Source of the DNA: Alphaproteobacteria bacterium
GTDB lineage: Bacteria; Pseudomonadota; Alphaproteobacteria; VGEJ01
NCBI GenBank assembly: GCA_016869335.1
Contig: VGEJ01000058.1
Coordinates: forward strand, 1 to 11,287
DNA length: 11,287 nucleotides
Direction of reading: 5' to 3'
Shown here: positions 1 to 5,694 of the stretch, in pieces
Numbering within the stretch: position 1 is the first letter of the stretch
Layout: every line of letters starts with the position of its first letter
Notes under the pieces: generated by a model
The model's database searches: none
Seen by the model: only the letters and a program-made list of their open reading frames with translations
What the model was told of the DNA's origin: nothing
Translations under genes and position numbers: made by a program

Positions 1-800
1 GCCAGCGCCGCGGGTATCGCAAAGCCGATGCCGACGCTGCCGCCGGAGGGCGAGAGGATCGCCGAGTTCACGCCAATGACCTCGCCGTCCATGTTGAACA
101 GCGGACCGCCCGAGTTGCCGCGATTGATGGGCGCATCGGTCTGGATGAAGTCGTCGTAGGGACCGGCGTGAATGTCGCGGTTGCGCGCCGAGATGATGCC
201 GGCGGTCACGGTTCCGCCGAGGCCGAACGGATTGCCCACGGCAAGAACCCAGTCGCCGACGCGGGCGGCGTCCGAGTCGCCCCAGCCCACGGCCGGCAAT
301 GGCTGGGTGGGCTCCACCTTGAGGACCGCGAGGTCGGTCCGCTCGTCACGACCGAGCACTTTGGCCTCGAGCGTGGTGTCATCGCTCAGGATGACCGCGA
401 TCTCGTCGGCCTCGGCGATCACGTGGTGGTTGGTGACGATCAGCCCCGAAGGGTCGATGACGAAGCCCGACCCGAGCGAGGTCACGCGCCGTTGGGGCAC
501 GGCGCCGCCTTCGCGCTGACGATCGAAGAACTCCTTGAAGAGCTCCTCGAACGGCGACCCGGGCGGGAACTGGGGCATCTCCGGCGCGGTGCGCACGCTC
601 TGGGTCGTCGAGATGTTGACCACGGCCGGCGAGAGGCGCTCGGCCAGGTCGGCGAAGCTGTCGGGCGCGCCGCGCGCCGAAACCGCATCCGCGCCCGCGA
701 GCACCCCACTGAACGCCAACGCACCGACGAGGGCCGCCAGCCAGCCCGACCGGCGCGGCACTGGGAACTCGACGATGCGGGCGGCGCGGCGATTGCTCAA
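1..800 (-). CDS. degP: Do-like (DegP/HtrA) periplasmic serine protease, C-terminus outside window
   Basis: Partial S1C-family trypsin-like protease that should degrade misfolded envelope proteins in the periplasm. The frame is open from a TTG at 798-800 to the window edge (266 residues). TTG is chosen because GGAGGG lies about 5 nt upstream and no ATG or better-placed start precedes the signal peptide. Residues 1-19 are basic (RR at 16-17), 20-36 are hydrophobic and Ala-rich, and a cleavage site probably lies near ADAVSA (37-42). The catalytic triad is visible: His126 in TNHHV, Asp156 in RTDLAVL and Ser230 in RGNSGGP. The PDZ domains expected in this family (usual length about 450-500 residues) would lie beyond position 1. 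It is last in the hflK-hflC-DUF2065 cluster, 112 nt after the DUF2065 stop, so it is either co-transcribed or has its own promoter; I saw no convincing one. DegP, DegQ and MucD cannot be told apart from this half. Confidence 0.93.
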   Translation of the reverse strand, partial: MSNRRAARIVEFPVPRRSGWLAALVGALAFSGVLAGADAVSARGAPDSFADLAERLSPAVVNISTTQSVRTAPEMPQFPPGSPFEELFKEFFDRQREGGAVPQRRVTSLGSGFVIDPSGLIVTNHHVIAEADEIAVILSDDTTLEAKVLGRDERTDLAVLKVEPTQPLPAVGWGDSDAARVGDWVLAVGNPFGLGGTVTAGIISARNRDIHAGPYDDFIQTDAPINRGNSGGPLFNMDGEVIGVNSAILSPSGGSVGIGFAIPAAL

Positions 801-912
801 GCTTCCCTCCACGATTCGCGAGCCCACACGGCCCCGGTCCTCCCCACCTAAGGCTATCCGCTTCGCCACGCTTTCTCCACCGCGGCAACGTGCCGCCGCA
901 TGCGCGAGAGGA

Positions 913-1098
913 TCAGCCGCGCAGCAGCCACACCAGGCCGATGCCGCACACGGCGAGCCCCAGTCCGGCGCGGCGGAGCGTGCCTGACGGCTGACGCGTG
1001 GCGAGGTCCATCATGCGCCTCATACCGTCCGGGAACAGGGCATAGAGCATGCCTTCGATCACCAGCACCAGGGCCAGCGCGGTCGCCAGGTCCGCCAT
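913..1098 (-). CDS. DUF2065 (YjeT-like) small inner-membrane protein
   Basis: A 61-residue protein with two hydrophobic segments (about residues 4-21 and 42-59) separated by a basic, Met/Arg-rich loop (PDGMRRMMDLATRQPSG). This matches the DUF2065 family, short membrane proteins usually found beside hflC. The longer open frame reaching 1245 runs antisense-free through hflC in another frame and is arginine-rich noise, so the internal ATG at 1096-1098 is taken as the start. It begins 7 nt after the hflC stop codon. There is no strong ribosome binding site, so translational coupling with hflC is likely. The molecular function is unknown; the position suggests a link to the HflKC-FtsH membrane complex, which is inference from context only. 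Confidence 0.85.
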   Translation of the reverse strand: MADLATALALVLVIEGMLYALFPDGMRRMMDLATRQPSGTLRRAGLGLAVCGIGLVWLLRG

Positions 1099-1105
1099 CG
1101 AGGGC

Positions 1106-1996
1106 TCACGGCAGCGCCGCCGCGCCACCCACCGCGCCGGTGCCACGGAAGAAGCGGAAGAACTCGCCTTCAGGCGACAGCACGATCGTCGTGTCCTTGC
1201 CGCCGAGCGCCTCCGTGTAGGCCTGCATCGAGCGATAGAACGCAAAGAACTCGGGGTCGCGGTTGTAGGCCTCGGCGAAGATGTGGTTGCGGGTGGCGTC
1301 GCCCTCGCCGCGCAGGATCTGTGCCCGCTTGCGCGCTTCGGCGAGCAGCACGGTCTTCTCGCGGTCGGCGCGCGATTTGATGCGCTGCGAGATCTCCGCG
1401 CCCTGCGCCCGGAACTCGCGGGCCTCGCGGTCGCGCTCGGTGTTCATGCGCCCATAGATCGCTTGGTTGTTGGCCTCGGGCAGATCGGCCCGCTTGATGC
1501 GCACGTCAACCGCCGCCATGCCGAACTGCTTGGCCTCGCCGTTGACCAGGTCGCGGATGCGGAGCATGAGCGTGCCGCGCTCGCCGCTCAGGAGGTTGGC
1601 GAGCGGCACCGAGCCAAGCACGCGACGGAGGTTCGAGATGAGCACGCCGGTCAGTCGTGCCCGCGCCACCTCGTCACTGCCCACCGCCTTGTAGAACCCG
1701 AGCGGATCGACGATGCGGTAGCGCATGAAGGCATCGACCACGAGCCGCTTCTGATCCGAAGCGATGATCTCTTCGGCCGGGGCGTCGAGGCCGAGGATGC
1801 GGTTGTCGAACGACACCACGTTCTGCACGAACGGCAGCTTGAGGTTGAGGCCCGGCTCCGTGACGACGCGCTTGGGGTCACCGAACTGGAGCACGAGCGC
1901 CTGCTCCGTCTGATGCACGGTGAAGGTGGAGCTGAACCCGACCACGCCGAGCGCAACGACGATGACGGCGAGAACCGTCCAAGTGGTGCGGTTCAC
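1106..1996 (-). CDS. hflC: HflC, FtsH-modulator SPFH/band-7 membrane protein
   Basis: A 296-residue SPFH (stomatin/prohibitin) protein. Residues 5-23 form a single N-terminal transmembrane anchor. The band-7 domain follows (TVHQTEQALVLQFGDPKRV, about 26-44), then a long charged helical region rich in Arg/Glu/Ala (about 187-232) that typically forms the coiled coil. HflC pairs with HflK in a large periplasm-facing assembly around the FtsH protease and modulates its access to membrane substrates (family knowledge). The start is GTG at 1994-1996, overlapping the hflK stop by 4 nt (GTGA), the usual mark of translational coupling. Length and order after hflK are normal for the family. The C-terminus ends in a Gly/Ala-rich tail (TGAVGGAAALP). 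Confidence 0.97.
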   Translation of the reverse strand: MNRTTWTVLAVIVVALGVVGFSSTFTVHQTEQALVLQFGDPKRVVTEPGLNLKLPFVQNVVSFDNRILGLDAPAEEIIASDQKRLVVDAFMRYRIVDPLGFYKAVGSDEVARARLTGVLISNLRRVLGSVPLANLLSGERGTLMLRIRDLVNGEAKQFGMAAVDVRIKRADLPEANNQAIYGRMNTERDREAREFRAQGAEISQRIKSRADREKTVLLAEARKRAQILRGEGDATRNHIFAEAYNRDPEFFAFYRSMQAYTEALGGKDTTIVLSPEGEFFRFFRGTGAVGGAAALP

Positions 1997-3075
1997 CGTG
2001 CTTCCTCCATGGTCCGGCGCACCTCCGGCAACGGCAGGTACGGCACCACGCCGGGGCCCTCGCTGTCGATAATAACTTTGTTCATGCCCGTCAGGACGCT
2101 TTGCATGGTCTCGAGGTAGATGCGTCTGAGGGTCACGTCCTTGGCTCGCGCATACTCATCGTAGACCGATACGAACCGCGCCGCGTCGCCTTCCGCCTCG
2201 GCCACGATCTGCTGCTTGTAGGCCTCGGCCTCCTGCAGGATCTGCTCGGCCTCGCCGCGGGCGCGCGGAATAATGTCGTTGGCGTAGGCCTCGGCCTCGT
2301 TGCGCTGCCGCTCGAGGTCGGCCCGGGCACGCTGGACGTCACGGAACGCATCGATGACCGCGGCGGGCGGGTCCACCTTCTGCAGCTTGATCTCGCGCAC
2401 CAGCACGCCTGCCTCATAAGAGTCGAGGATCGACTGCAGGAGGTCGCGAGTCTTGACCTCGACTTCCTGCCGGCCCTCGGCCAGCGCCATCTGGATCTGG
2501 GTCTCGCCGATCACCTCGCGCATGGCGCTCTCGGCTGCCGCCTTCACGGTCGCCTCGGGGTACTGGACCTTGAACAGGAAATCGCCCGCGTCCTTGATCT
2601 GCCACAGCACCTGAAAGTCGATGTCGATGATGTTCTCATCGCCGGTCAACATCAGGCTCTCTTCGGGCATGTCGCGGATGACGGTGTTGCGCCCGAGGTC
2701 ACCGGCCCCGACGTAGCCGACGTCGACCCGGTTGATGCGCGTCACCTTCGGCGTGATCACGGTCTCGATCGGCGTCGGCAGGTGATAGTTCAAGCCGGGC
2801 TGGGTGGTCTCCACCCACTTGCCAAAGCGCAGCACCACGCCCTGCTCGTCCGGCCCGACGCGGTAGAACCCGCTGCCGAGCCAGAACGCGACCAGCAGCA
2901 ATACCAGGATGATGATGCCGCGCGAGCCGCGTGCGCCGCCGGGCAGAATGCCGCGAAAGCGGTCCTGACCGCGGCGCAGGAGCTCTTCCAGATCGGGCGG
3001 CTGCGATGACCCGCCGCCGCCCATCGGCCCCTGGCCCCAGGGACCCCGTCCACCACCTTGATTATTCCAGGGCAT
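1993..3075 (-). CDS. hflK: HflK, FtsH-modulator SPFH/band-7 membrane protein
   Basis: A 360-residue HflK. The ATG at 3073-3075 is chosen over upstream in-frame starts because GGAAGGAG lies 6 nt ahead of it and because HflK proteins begin with a short MPWN-type, glycine-rich cytoplasmic segment, seen here as residues 1-25. The single transmembrane helix is about residues 53-71 (GIIILVLLLVAFWLG). The SPFH domain starts with YRVGPDEQGVVLRFGKW. A long Glu/Ala/Arg/Gln-rich coiled-coil region follows (about 245-310). It is the partner of HflC, with which it forms the FtsH-associated membrane complex. It is the first gene of the hflK-hflC-DUF2065-degP cluster and is divergent from mrp. A candidate promoter with a palindromic spacer lies 49-77 nt upstream of the start codon. 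Confidence 0.97.
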   Translation of the reverse strand: MPWNNQGGGRGPWGQGPMGGGGSSQPPDLEELLRRGQDRFRGILPGGARGSRGIIILVLLLVAFWLGSGFYRVGPDEQGVVLRFGKWVETTQPGLNYHLPTPIETVITPKVTRINRVDVGYVGAGDLGRNTVIRDMPEESLMLTGDENIIDIDFQVLWQIKDAGDFLFKVQYPEATVKAAAESAMREVIGETQIQMALAEGRQEVEVKTRDLLQSILDSYEAGVLVREIKLQKVDPPAAVIDAFRDVQRARADLERQRNEAEAYANDIIPRARGEAEQILQEAEAYKQQIVAEAEGDAARFVSVYDEYARAKDVTLRRIYLETMQSVLTGMNKVIIDSEGPGVVPYLPLPEVRRTMEEAR

Positions 3076-3123
3076 TGGCACTCCTTCCGCGAGCGGCACG
3101 TCTTTGAAACTGGCCGCGCGCAG

Positions 3124-3152
3124 GTTATATGTCAGCCAAGCTGACCGCGCAA
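3124..3152 (-). promoter_or_regulatory. Candidate sigma70-type promoter of the hflK operon
   Basis: On the minus strand a -35-like TTGCGC (3147-3152) and a -10-like TATAAC (3124-3129, 5 of 6 to consensus) are separated by exactly 17 nt. Transcription would start near 3117, giving a leader of about 42 nt before hflK. The spacer contains a perfect inverted repeat (3131-3145). The -35 matches consensus at only 3 of 6, so the call rests mainly on the -10, the spacing and the position. Confidence 0.5.
3131..3145. repeat. Inverted repeat GTCAGC-CAA-GCTGAC, possible operator
   Basis: A perfect 6-bp inverted repeat with a 3-bp centre sits in the hflK/mrp divergent intergenic region, entirely inside the 17-nt spacer of the candidate hflK promoter. 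The geometry suits a dimeric repressor, but no regulator is identified and chance is possible. Confidence 0.4.
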
Positions 3153-3208
3153 ACAACCCCGGCGCATGGGTTCGGCTTGATGTCGGTTAGAAAAGTGGAG
3201 CTTTCAAG

Positions 3209-4336
3209 GTGCCCGAGGTCAGCAAGGAGGAGGTGCTCGCCGCACTCACGGGGGTGAACGATCCTGAGCGCGGCGCCGACGTGGTGAGCCTGGGGATGAT
3301 CTCCGGCCTTGCCATGCGCGATGGCCACGTCACCTTCGCGATCGAGATCAAGCCCGAGGAGGGCGCGCGGAAGGAGCCGCTCCGGCGCGCCTGCGAGCAG
3401 GCGGTGGACCGGCTGCCGGGCGTCCTGTCGGTCACTGCCGTACTGACCGCCCACCGCGAGGGACCAGCCCCCGGGGCGGCGCCACGCGCCGCGACGGGCA
3501 GCACGCCGCGGGCGGCACCGAGCCGCCCCGAGATTGCCGGCGTGCGCACCATCGTCGCGGTCGCCTCGGGCAAGGGCGGCGTCGGCAAATCGACGGTCGC
3601 GGTCAACTTGGCGCTCGGCCTGAAGCGGCTCGGCCTCCGCGTCGGGCTCATGGATTCCGACATCTACGGCCCCAGCGTCCCGCGCATGATGGGCATCGAG
3701 GGCAGGCCCCAATCGCCCGACGGCAAGCGCGTCGAGCCGATGGTCGGCTATGGCATTCCGACAATGTCGATCGGCTACCTGGTGCCGCGCGACACCCCCA
3801 TGATCTGGCGCGGCCCGATGGTGCAGAGCGCAATCGAGCAGCTGCTGCGCGAGGTCAACTGGGGGGAGCTCGACGTGCTGGTGATCGACCTGCCGCCGGG
3901 CACGGGCGACGCCCAGCTCACGCTGTCGCAGCGGGTGCCGCTGACCGGAGCAGTGATCGTATCGACGCCTCAGGACGTGGCGCTCCTCGATGTGCGCAAG
4001 GGCATCGCGATGTTCGAGCGGGTCAACGTCCCGGTGCTCGGCATCGTCGAGAACATGAGCTACTTCGTCTGCCCGCACTGCAGCGGGCGCACGGACATCT
4101 TCGGCCACGGCGGCGCGCGCGCCACCGCGGCCGAACTCGGCGCGCCGTTCCTCGGCGAGATTCCGCTGCGGCTGGTGATCCGCGAGACCTCCGATGCCGG
4201 CACGCCCATCGTCGTCACCGCGCCCGACAGCGAGGAGGCGGCGGCCTTCATGGCGATCGCCGCCGACGTCGCCGGCCGCCTCGACCGGCTGGCGGAGGAA
4301 GGGGCCGCGCAGGCGCCGCGCATCGTCATCCAGTAG
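3209..4336 (+). CDS. mrp: Mrp/ApbC-family P-loop ATPase, iron-sulfur cluster carrier
   Basis: A 375-residue Mrp (ApbC/NBP35-like) protein that in this family binds and transfers Fe-S clusters in the cytoplasm, driven by ATP. The N-terminal DUF59/MIP18-like domain is about residues 5-82 (EEVLAALTGVNDPE). A Pro/Ala-rich linker spans about 84-108. The deviant Walker A is ASGKGGVGKST (119-129), followed by DSDIYGPSVPRM (149-160). The switch II region is VIDLPPGTGD (225-234). The cluster-binding CPHC motif has Cys288 and Cys291. The start is GTG at 3209, with GGAG 8 nt upstream. The C-terminal tail (about 355-375) is Ala/Glu-rich. It is divergent from hflK and convergent with thyX, 3 bp from the thyX stop. 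No promoter is obvious; a weak TATATG at 3126-3131 lies on this strand. Confidence 0.97.
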   Translation: MPEVSKEEVLAALTGVNDPERGADVVSLGMISGLAMRDGHVTFAIEIKPEEGARKEPLRRACEQAVDRLPGVLSVTAVLTAHREGPAPGAAPRAATGSTPRAAPSRPEIAGVRTIVAVASGKGGVGKSTVAVNLALGLKRLGLRVGLMDSDIYGPSVPRMMGIEGRPQSPDGKRVEPMVGYGIPTMSIGYLVPRDTPMIWRGPMVQSAIEQLLREVNWGELDVLVIDLPPGTGDAQLTLSQRVPLTGAVIVSTPQDVALLDVRKGIAMFERVNVPVLGIVENMSYFVCPHCSGRTDIFGHGGARATAAELGAPFLGEIPLRLVIRETSDAGTPIVVTAPDSEEAAAFMAIAADVAGRLDRLAEEGAAQAPRIVIQ

Positions 4337-4339
4337 CGG

Positions 4340-5281
4340 TCAGTCCTCGGCCGGACGGCCGAGGAGCGCCAGCAGCTCGCGCCACTCGCGCGGCGACAGC
4401 CCGCTCTCGGCCTGGGTGAGCGCCTCCCCCGCCAGCAGCCGGCGCACGACCTTGAGGCCGGTGGCCGACAAGAGCGCCGCGCCCAGGCGATACTCGAGGA
4501 AGGCCTCGTACGCCAGCGGCACCCAGCGCTTGACCGTTTCCAGCATCGCCTCGGCGTAGGCGCGGATCTCGTACTGGGCGTTCGGATCGGCACGCAGCGA
4601 AAGGAAATGGAAGAGATTGTGCAGATCGATCTTCCAGTACCACTGGGTGTAGATGTTGAGCGTCAGGTTCATACGGGCGAGCTCGCGGGCCAGTCCCTGC
4701 CGCGCCGGATCGGCGGGGTCGCCTTCGGCGCCCTCGTTCAGCATCTCGGTGTAGTGCCTGTAGGTTCGGGCGGCATCCTCGCGGAGGAGCGCATAGACCC
4801 GCTGGGCTTCATCGCCCGTGAGCACCGCCGCGCGCCCCTGGCGGTTGCCGCGCGATTGGGCCGCCAGGTGCTCGGGCGCCGGGATGTAGAACTCGTTGTC
4901 GAGGACGGAATAGCGCGCCGAGTACTCGTTGACGTTGGCGGTGCGGTGGCGGATCCACTGGCGGGCAACGAAGATCGGCAGCTTCACGTGATACTTGATC
5001 TCGCACATCTCGAACGGCGTCGAGTGGCGATGGCGCATCAGGTAGCGGATCAATCCACGGTCTTCGCTCACCCGCTTGGTGCCACGACCGTAGGAAACGC
5101 GCGCCGCCTGCACGATCGAATCGTCGGTGCCCATGTAGTCCATCGGCCGGACGAAGCCGTGGTCGAGCACGGGGATGGGCTCGTAGAGGATCGCCTCGAG
5201 CGCCGGCGCGACGGCGCGCCGGGTCGGCGTCTGCGCCCGCTGGGCGTCGATTTCGGCCGCTTGTTCCGGGGTGAGGGGCAT
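4340..5281 (-). CDS. thyX: ThyX, flavin-dependent thymidylate synthase
   Basis: Makes dTMP from dUMP using methylene-tetrahydrofolate, FAD and NADPH; it substitutes for ThyA. The ThyX signature RHRTANVNEYS (RHRx7S) is intact at residues 111-121 of the product counted from the ATG. Other family blocks are visible: DYMGTDDSIVQAARVSYG, RYLMRHRHSTPFEMCE and YTQWYWKIDLHNLFHFLSLR. The protein is about 313 residues, longer than the roughly 220-250 of many ThyX; the extra length is an N-terminal segment of about 30 residues and a C-terminal helical region, as is usual in alphaproteobacteria. The start chosen is ATG at 5279-5281; a TTG five codons earlier (5294-5296) is possible. Neither has a good ribosome binding site. 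A perfect TATAAT lies about 30 nt upstream, implying a very short leader. No thyA is in the window. Confidence 0.97.
   Translation of the reverse strand: MPLTPEQAAEIDAQRAQTPTRRAVAPALEAILYEPIPVLDHGFVRPMDYMGTDDSIVQAARVSYGRGTKRVSEDRGLIRYLMRHRHSTPFEMCEIKYHVKLPIFVARQWIRHRTANVNEYSARYSVLDNEFYIPAPEHLAAQSRGNRQGRAAVLTGDEAQRVYALLREDAARTYRHYTEMLNEGAEGDPADPARQGLARELARMNLTLNIYTQWYWKIDLHNLFHFLSLRADPNAQYEIRAYAEAMLETVKRWVPLAYEAFLEYRLGAALLSATGLKVVRRLLAGEALTQAESGLSPREWRELLALLGRPAED
4346..4363. repeat. Hairpin CTCGGCCG-GA-CGGCCGAG at the mrp/thyX convergent end
   Basis: A perfect 8-bp inverted repeat (realistically a 7-bp stem with a 4-nt loop) overlaps the last codons of thyX and lies 10 nt past the mrp stop. 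No T-run follows it on either strand, so it is not a standard intrinsic terminator. It could still act as a shared 3'-end structure. Confidence 0.4.
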
Positions 5282-5284
5282 GTG

Positions 5285-5313
5285 TTGGCGCGTCAAGCAG
5301 GAGACCCTATATT
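5285..5313 (+). promoter_or_regulatory. ssrA promoter candidate (TTGGCG, 17 nt, TATATT)
   Basis: On the plus strand TTGGCG (5285-5290, 4 of 6) and TATATT (5308-5313, 5 of 6) are spaced by 17 nt, predicting a start near 5320. That is just before the permuted tmRNA precursor. The -35 lies at the very beginning of thyX, on either start choice. Confidence 0.55.
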
Positions 5314-5316
5314 ATA
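5311..5316 (-). promoter_or_regulatory. thyX promoter, -10 box TATAAT
   Basis: The minus strand reads a perfect TATAAT at 5316-5311, with a start expected near 5304. That is about 23 nt before the ATG, or 8 nt before the alternative TTG, of thyX. No good -35 is seen 16-19 nt upstream. The box overlaps the -10 of the oppositely directed ssrA promoter. Confidence 0.5.
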
Positions 5317-5331
5317 GCGGTCGGGCGACCG

Positions 5332-5399
5332 ACTATGGCGATAAACGCGGCATGGCATAGGCGCTGCGGACCCGGGGGCAGTACCCGGCGCCTCCACCA
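5332..5399 (+). ncRNA. tmRNA acceptor piece (3' half, transcribed first)
   Basis: Contains a CTATG/CATAG stem (5333-5337 with 5356-5360), the 3' strand of P2, the T arm, the acceptor strand, discriminator A5396 and an encoded CCA at 5397-5399. The 5' boundary is approximate. Confidence 0.75.
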
Positions 5400-5426
5400 C
5401 AAGCCCACCCGGCGTGGGCTTCTGCT
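5400..5426 (+). other. Intervening segment of the permuted pre-tmRNA, itself a hairpin
   Basis: Joins the CCA end to the mature 5' G5427 and must be removed in processing, probably by RNase P at 5427 plus a 3' nuclease (family knowledge). Most of it folds as a perfect 8-bp hairpin: AAGCCCAC (5401-5408), loop CCGGC, GTGGGCTT (5414-5421). Confidence 0.75.
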
Positions 5427-5606
5427 GGGGGCGAAACAGGATCGACGCGCGCAGTAAGGATGCACGCTTTCGCCCGGTATGGTACCGCCGTTACCGGGCC
5501 ACGCACACAAGTGCGAACGACAACGACGCGGGCTTGGCCCGCATCGCTGCCTAGCGATAGGTAAGCGCGGTTCGGAGGGGCACCGGGCAACAGAAGCCCC
5601 TCCACC
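5427..5606 (+). ncRNA. tmRNA coding piece (5' acceptor strand, pseudoknot, tag frame)
   Basis: Starts with GGGGGCG and the GGATCGAC element, followed by the 5' strand of P2, a pseudoknot-like region, the tag reading frame and a 3' pseudoknot containing CACCGGGCAACAGAAG. The 3' end is placed just after the 8-bp GGAGGGGC/GCCCCTCC stem (5574-5603) and is approximate. No T-run follows, so the transcription terminator is not identified. Confidence 0.75.
5513..5554 (+). other. tmRNA proteolysis-tag reading frame
   Basis: Resume codon GCG, then codons giving ANDNDAGLARIAA and TAG at 5552-5554. With the alanine carried by the tmRNA the tag is A-ANDNDAGLARIAA. The AND start and a small-hydrophobic -AA end are typical: the first part is read by SspB and the last residues by ClpX. 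The end is IAA rather than the commoner LAA or VAA. The resume codon lies in a 5-bp hairpin (CGCAC-ACAA-GTGCG, 5502-5515), and codons 6-10 form GCGGGC-TTG-GCCCGC (5528-5542). Confidence 0.92.
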
Positions 5607-5694
5607 CCTCGCGCGCCATCCGCCTAACAAAACGCTGGCTCCGGCGCCGCGGGCGGCCCTAGTATTTCTCGCCGAGCCGCCGCGTGGGGAGCGC

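Larger units (their letters stand above)
5320..5606 (+). ncRNA. ssrA: Two-piece (circularly permuted) tmRNA, alphaproteobacterial type
   Basis: The gene encodes the tRNA-like 3' half before the 5' half, as in alphaproteobacterial two-piece tmRNA. The acceptor strand and CCA end at 5399. The 5' half begins GGGGGCG at 5427. These pair as a 7-bp acceptor stem (5427-5433 with 5389-5395) with G5429 opposite U5393, the G3-U70 pair that marks an alanine acceptor. The T stem is CCGGG/CCCGG (5372-5376, 5384-5388) with loop GGCAGTA. The GGATCGAC element is at 5439-5446. Helix P2 pairs CTGCG (5364-5368) with CGCAG (5450-5454). A pseudoknot-1-like stem is CCCGGTA/TACCGGG (5473-5479, 5492-5498). The tag frame is 5513-5554. 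A second H-type pseudoknot can be drawn after it: 5568-5571 with 5582-5585, and 5574-5581 with 5596-5603. It rescues stalled ribosomes and tags proteins for proteolysis. Both outer ends are estimates. Confidence 0.95.

Noticed and set aside
882..896. GCGGCA-ACG-TGCCGC inverted repeat between the DUF2065 and protease genes as a terminator
   Set aside because: Only 6 bp with a 3-nt loop and no T-run; such repeats are frequent by chance in DNA this rich in GC.
1049..3009. Long plus-strand frames of about 300-350 aa opposite hflC and hflK
   Set aside because: They are antisense to strongly conserved genes, rich in His/Arg/Asp as expected from reversed GC-rich codons, and show no domain.
5574..5603. 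GGAGGGGC/GCCCCTCC stem as an intrinsic terminator
   Set aside because: No T-run follows and the loop contains CACCGGGCAACAGAAG; it fits the 3' pseudoknot of the tmRNA coding piece better.
5479..5694. N-terminal extension of sspB reaching back into the tmRNA (232-aa frame)
   Set aside because: It runs through the tmRNA pseudoknot and tag region, while the ATG at 5695 has a good ribosome binding site and matches the start of the SspB domain.
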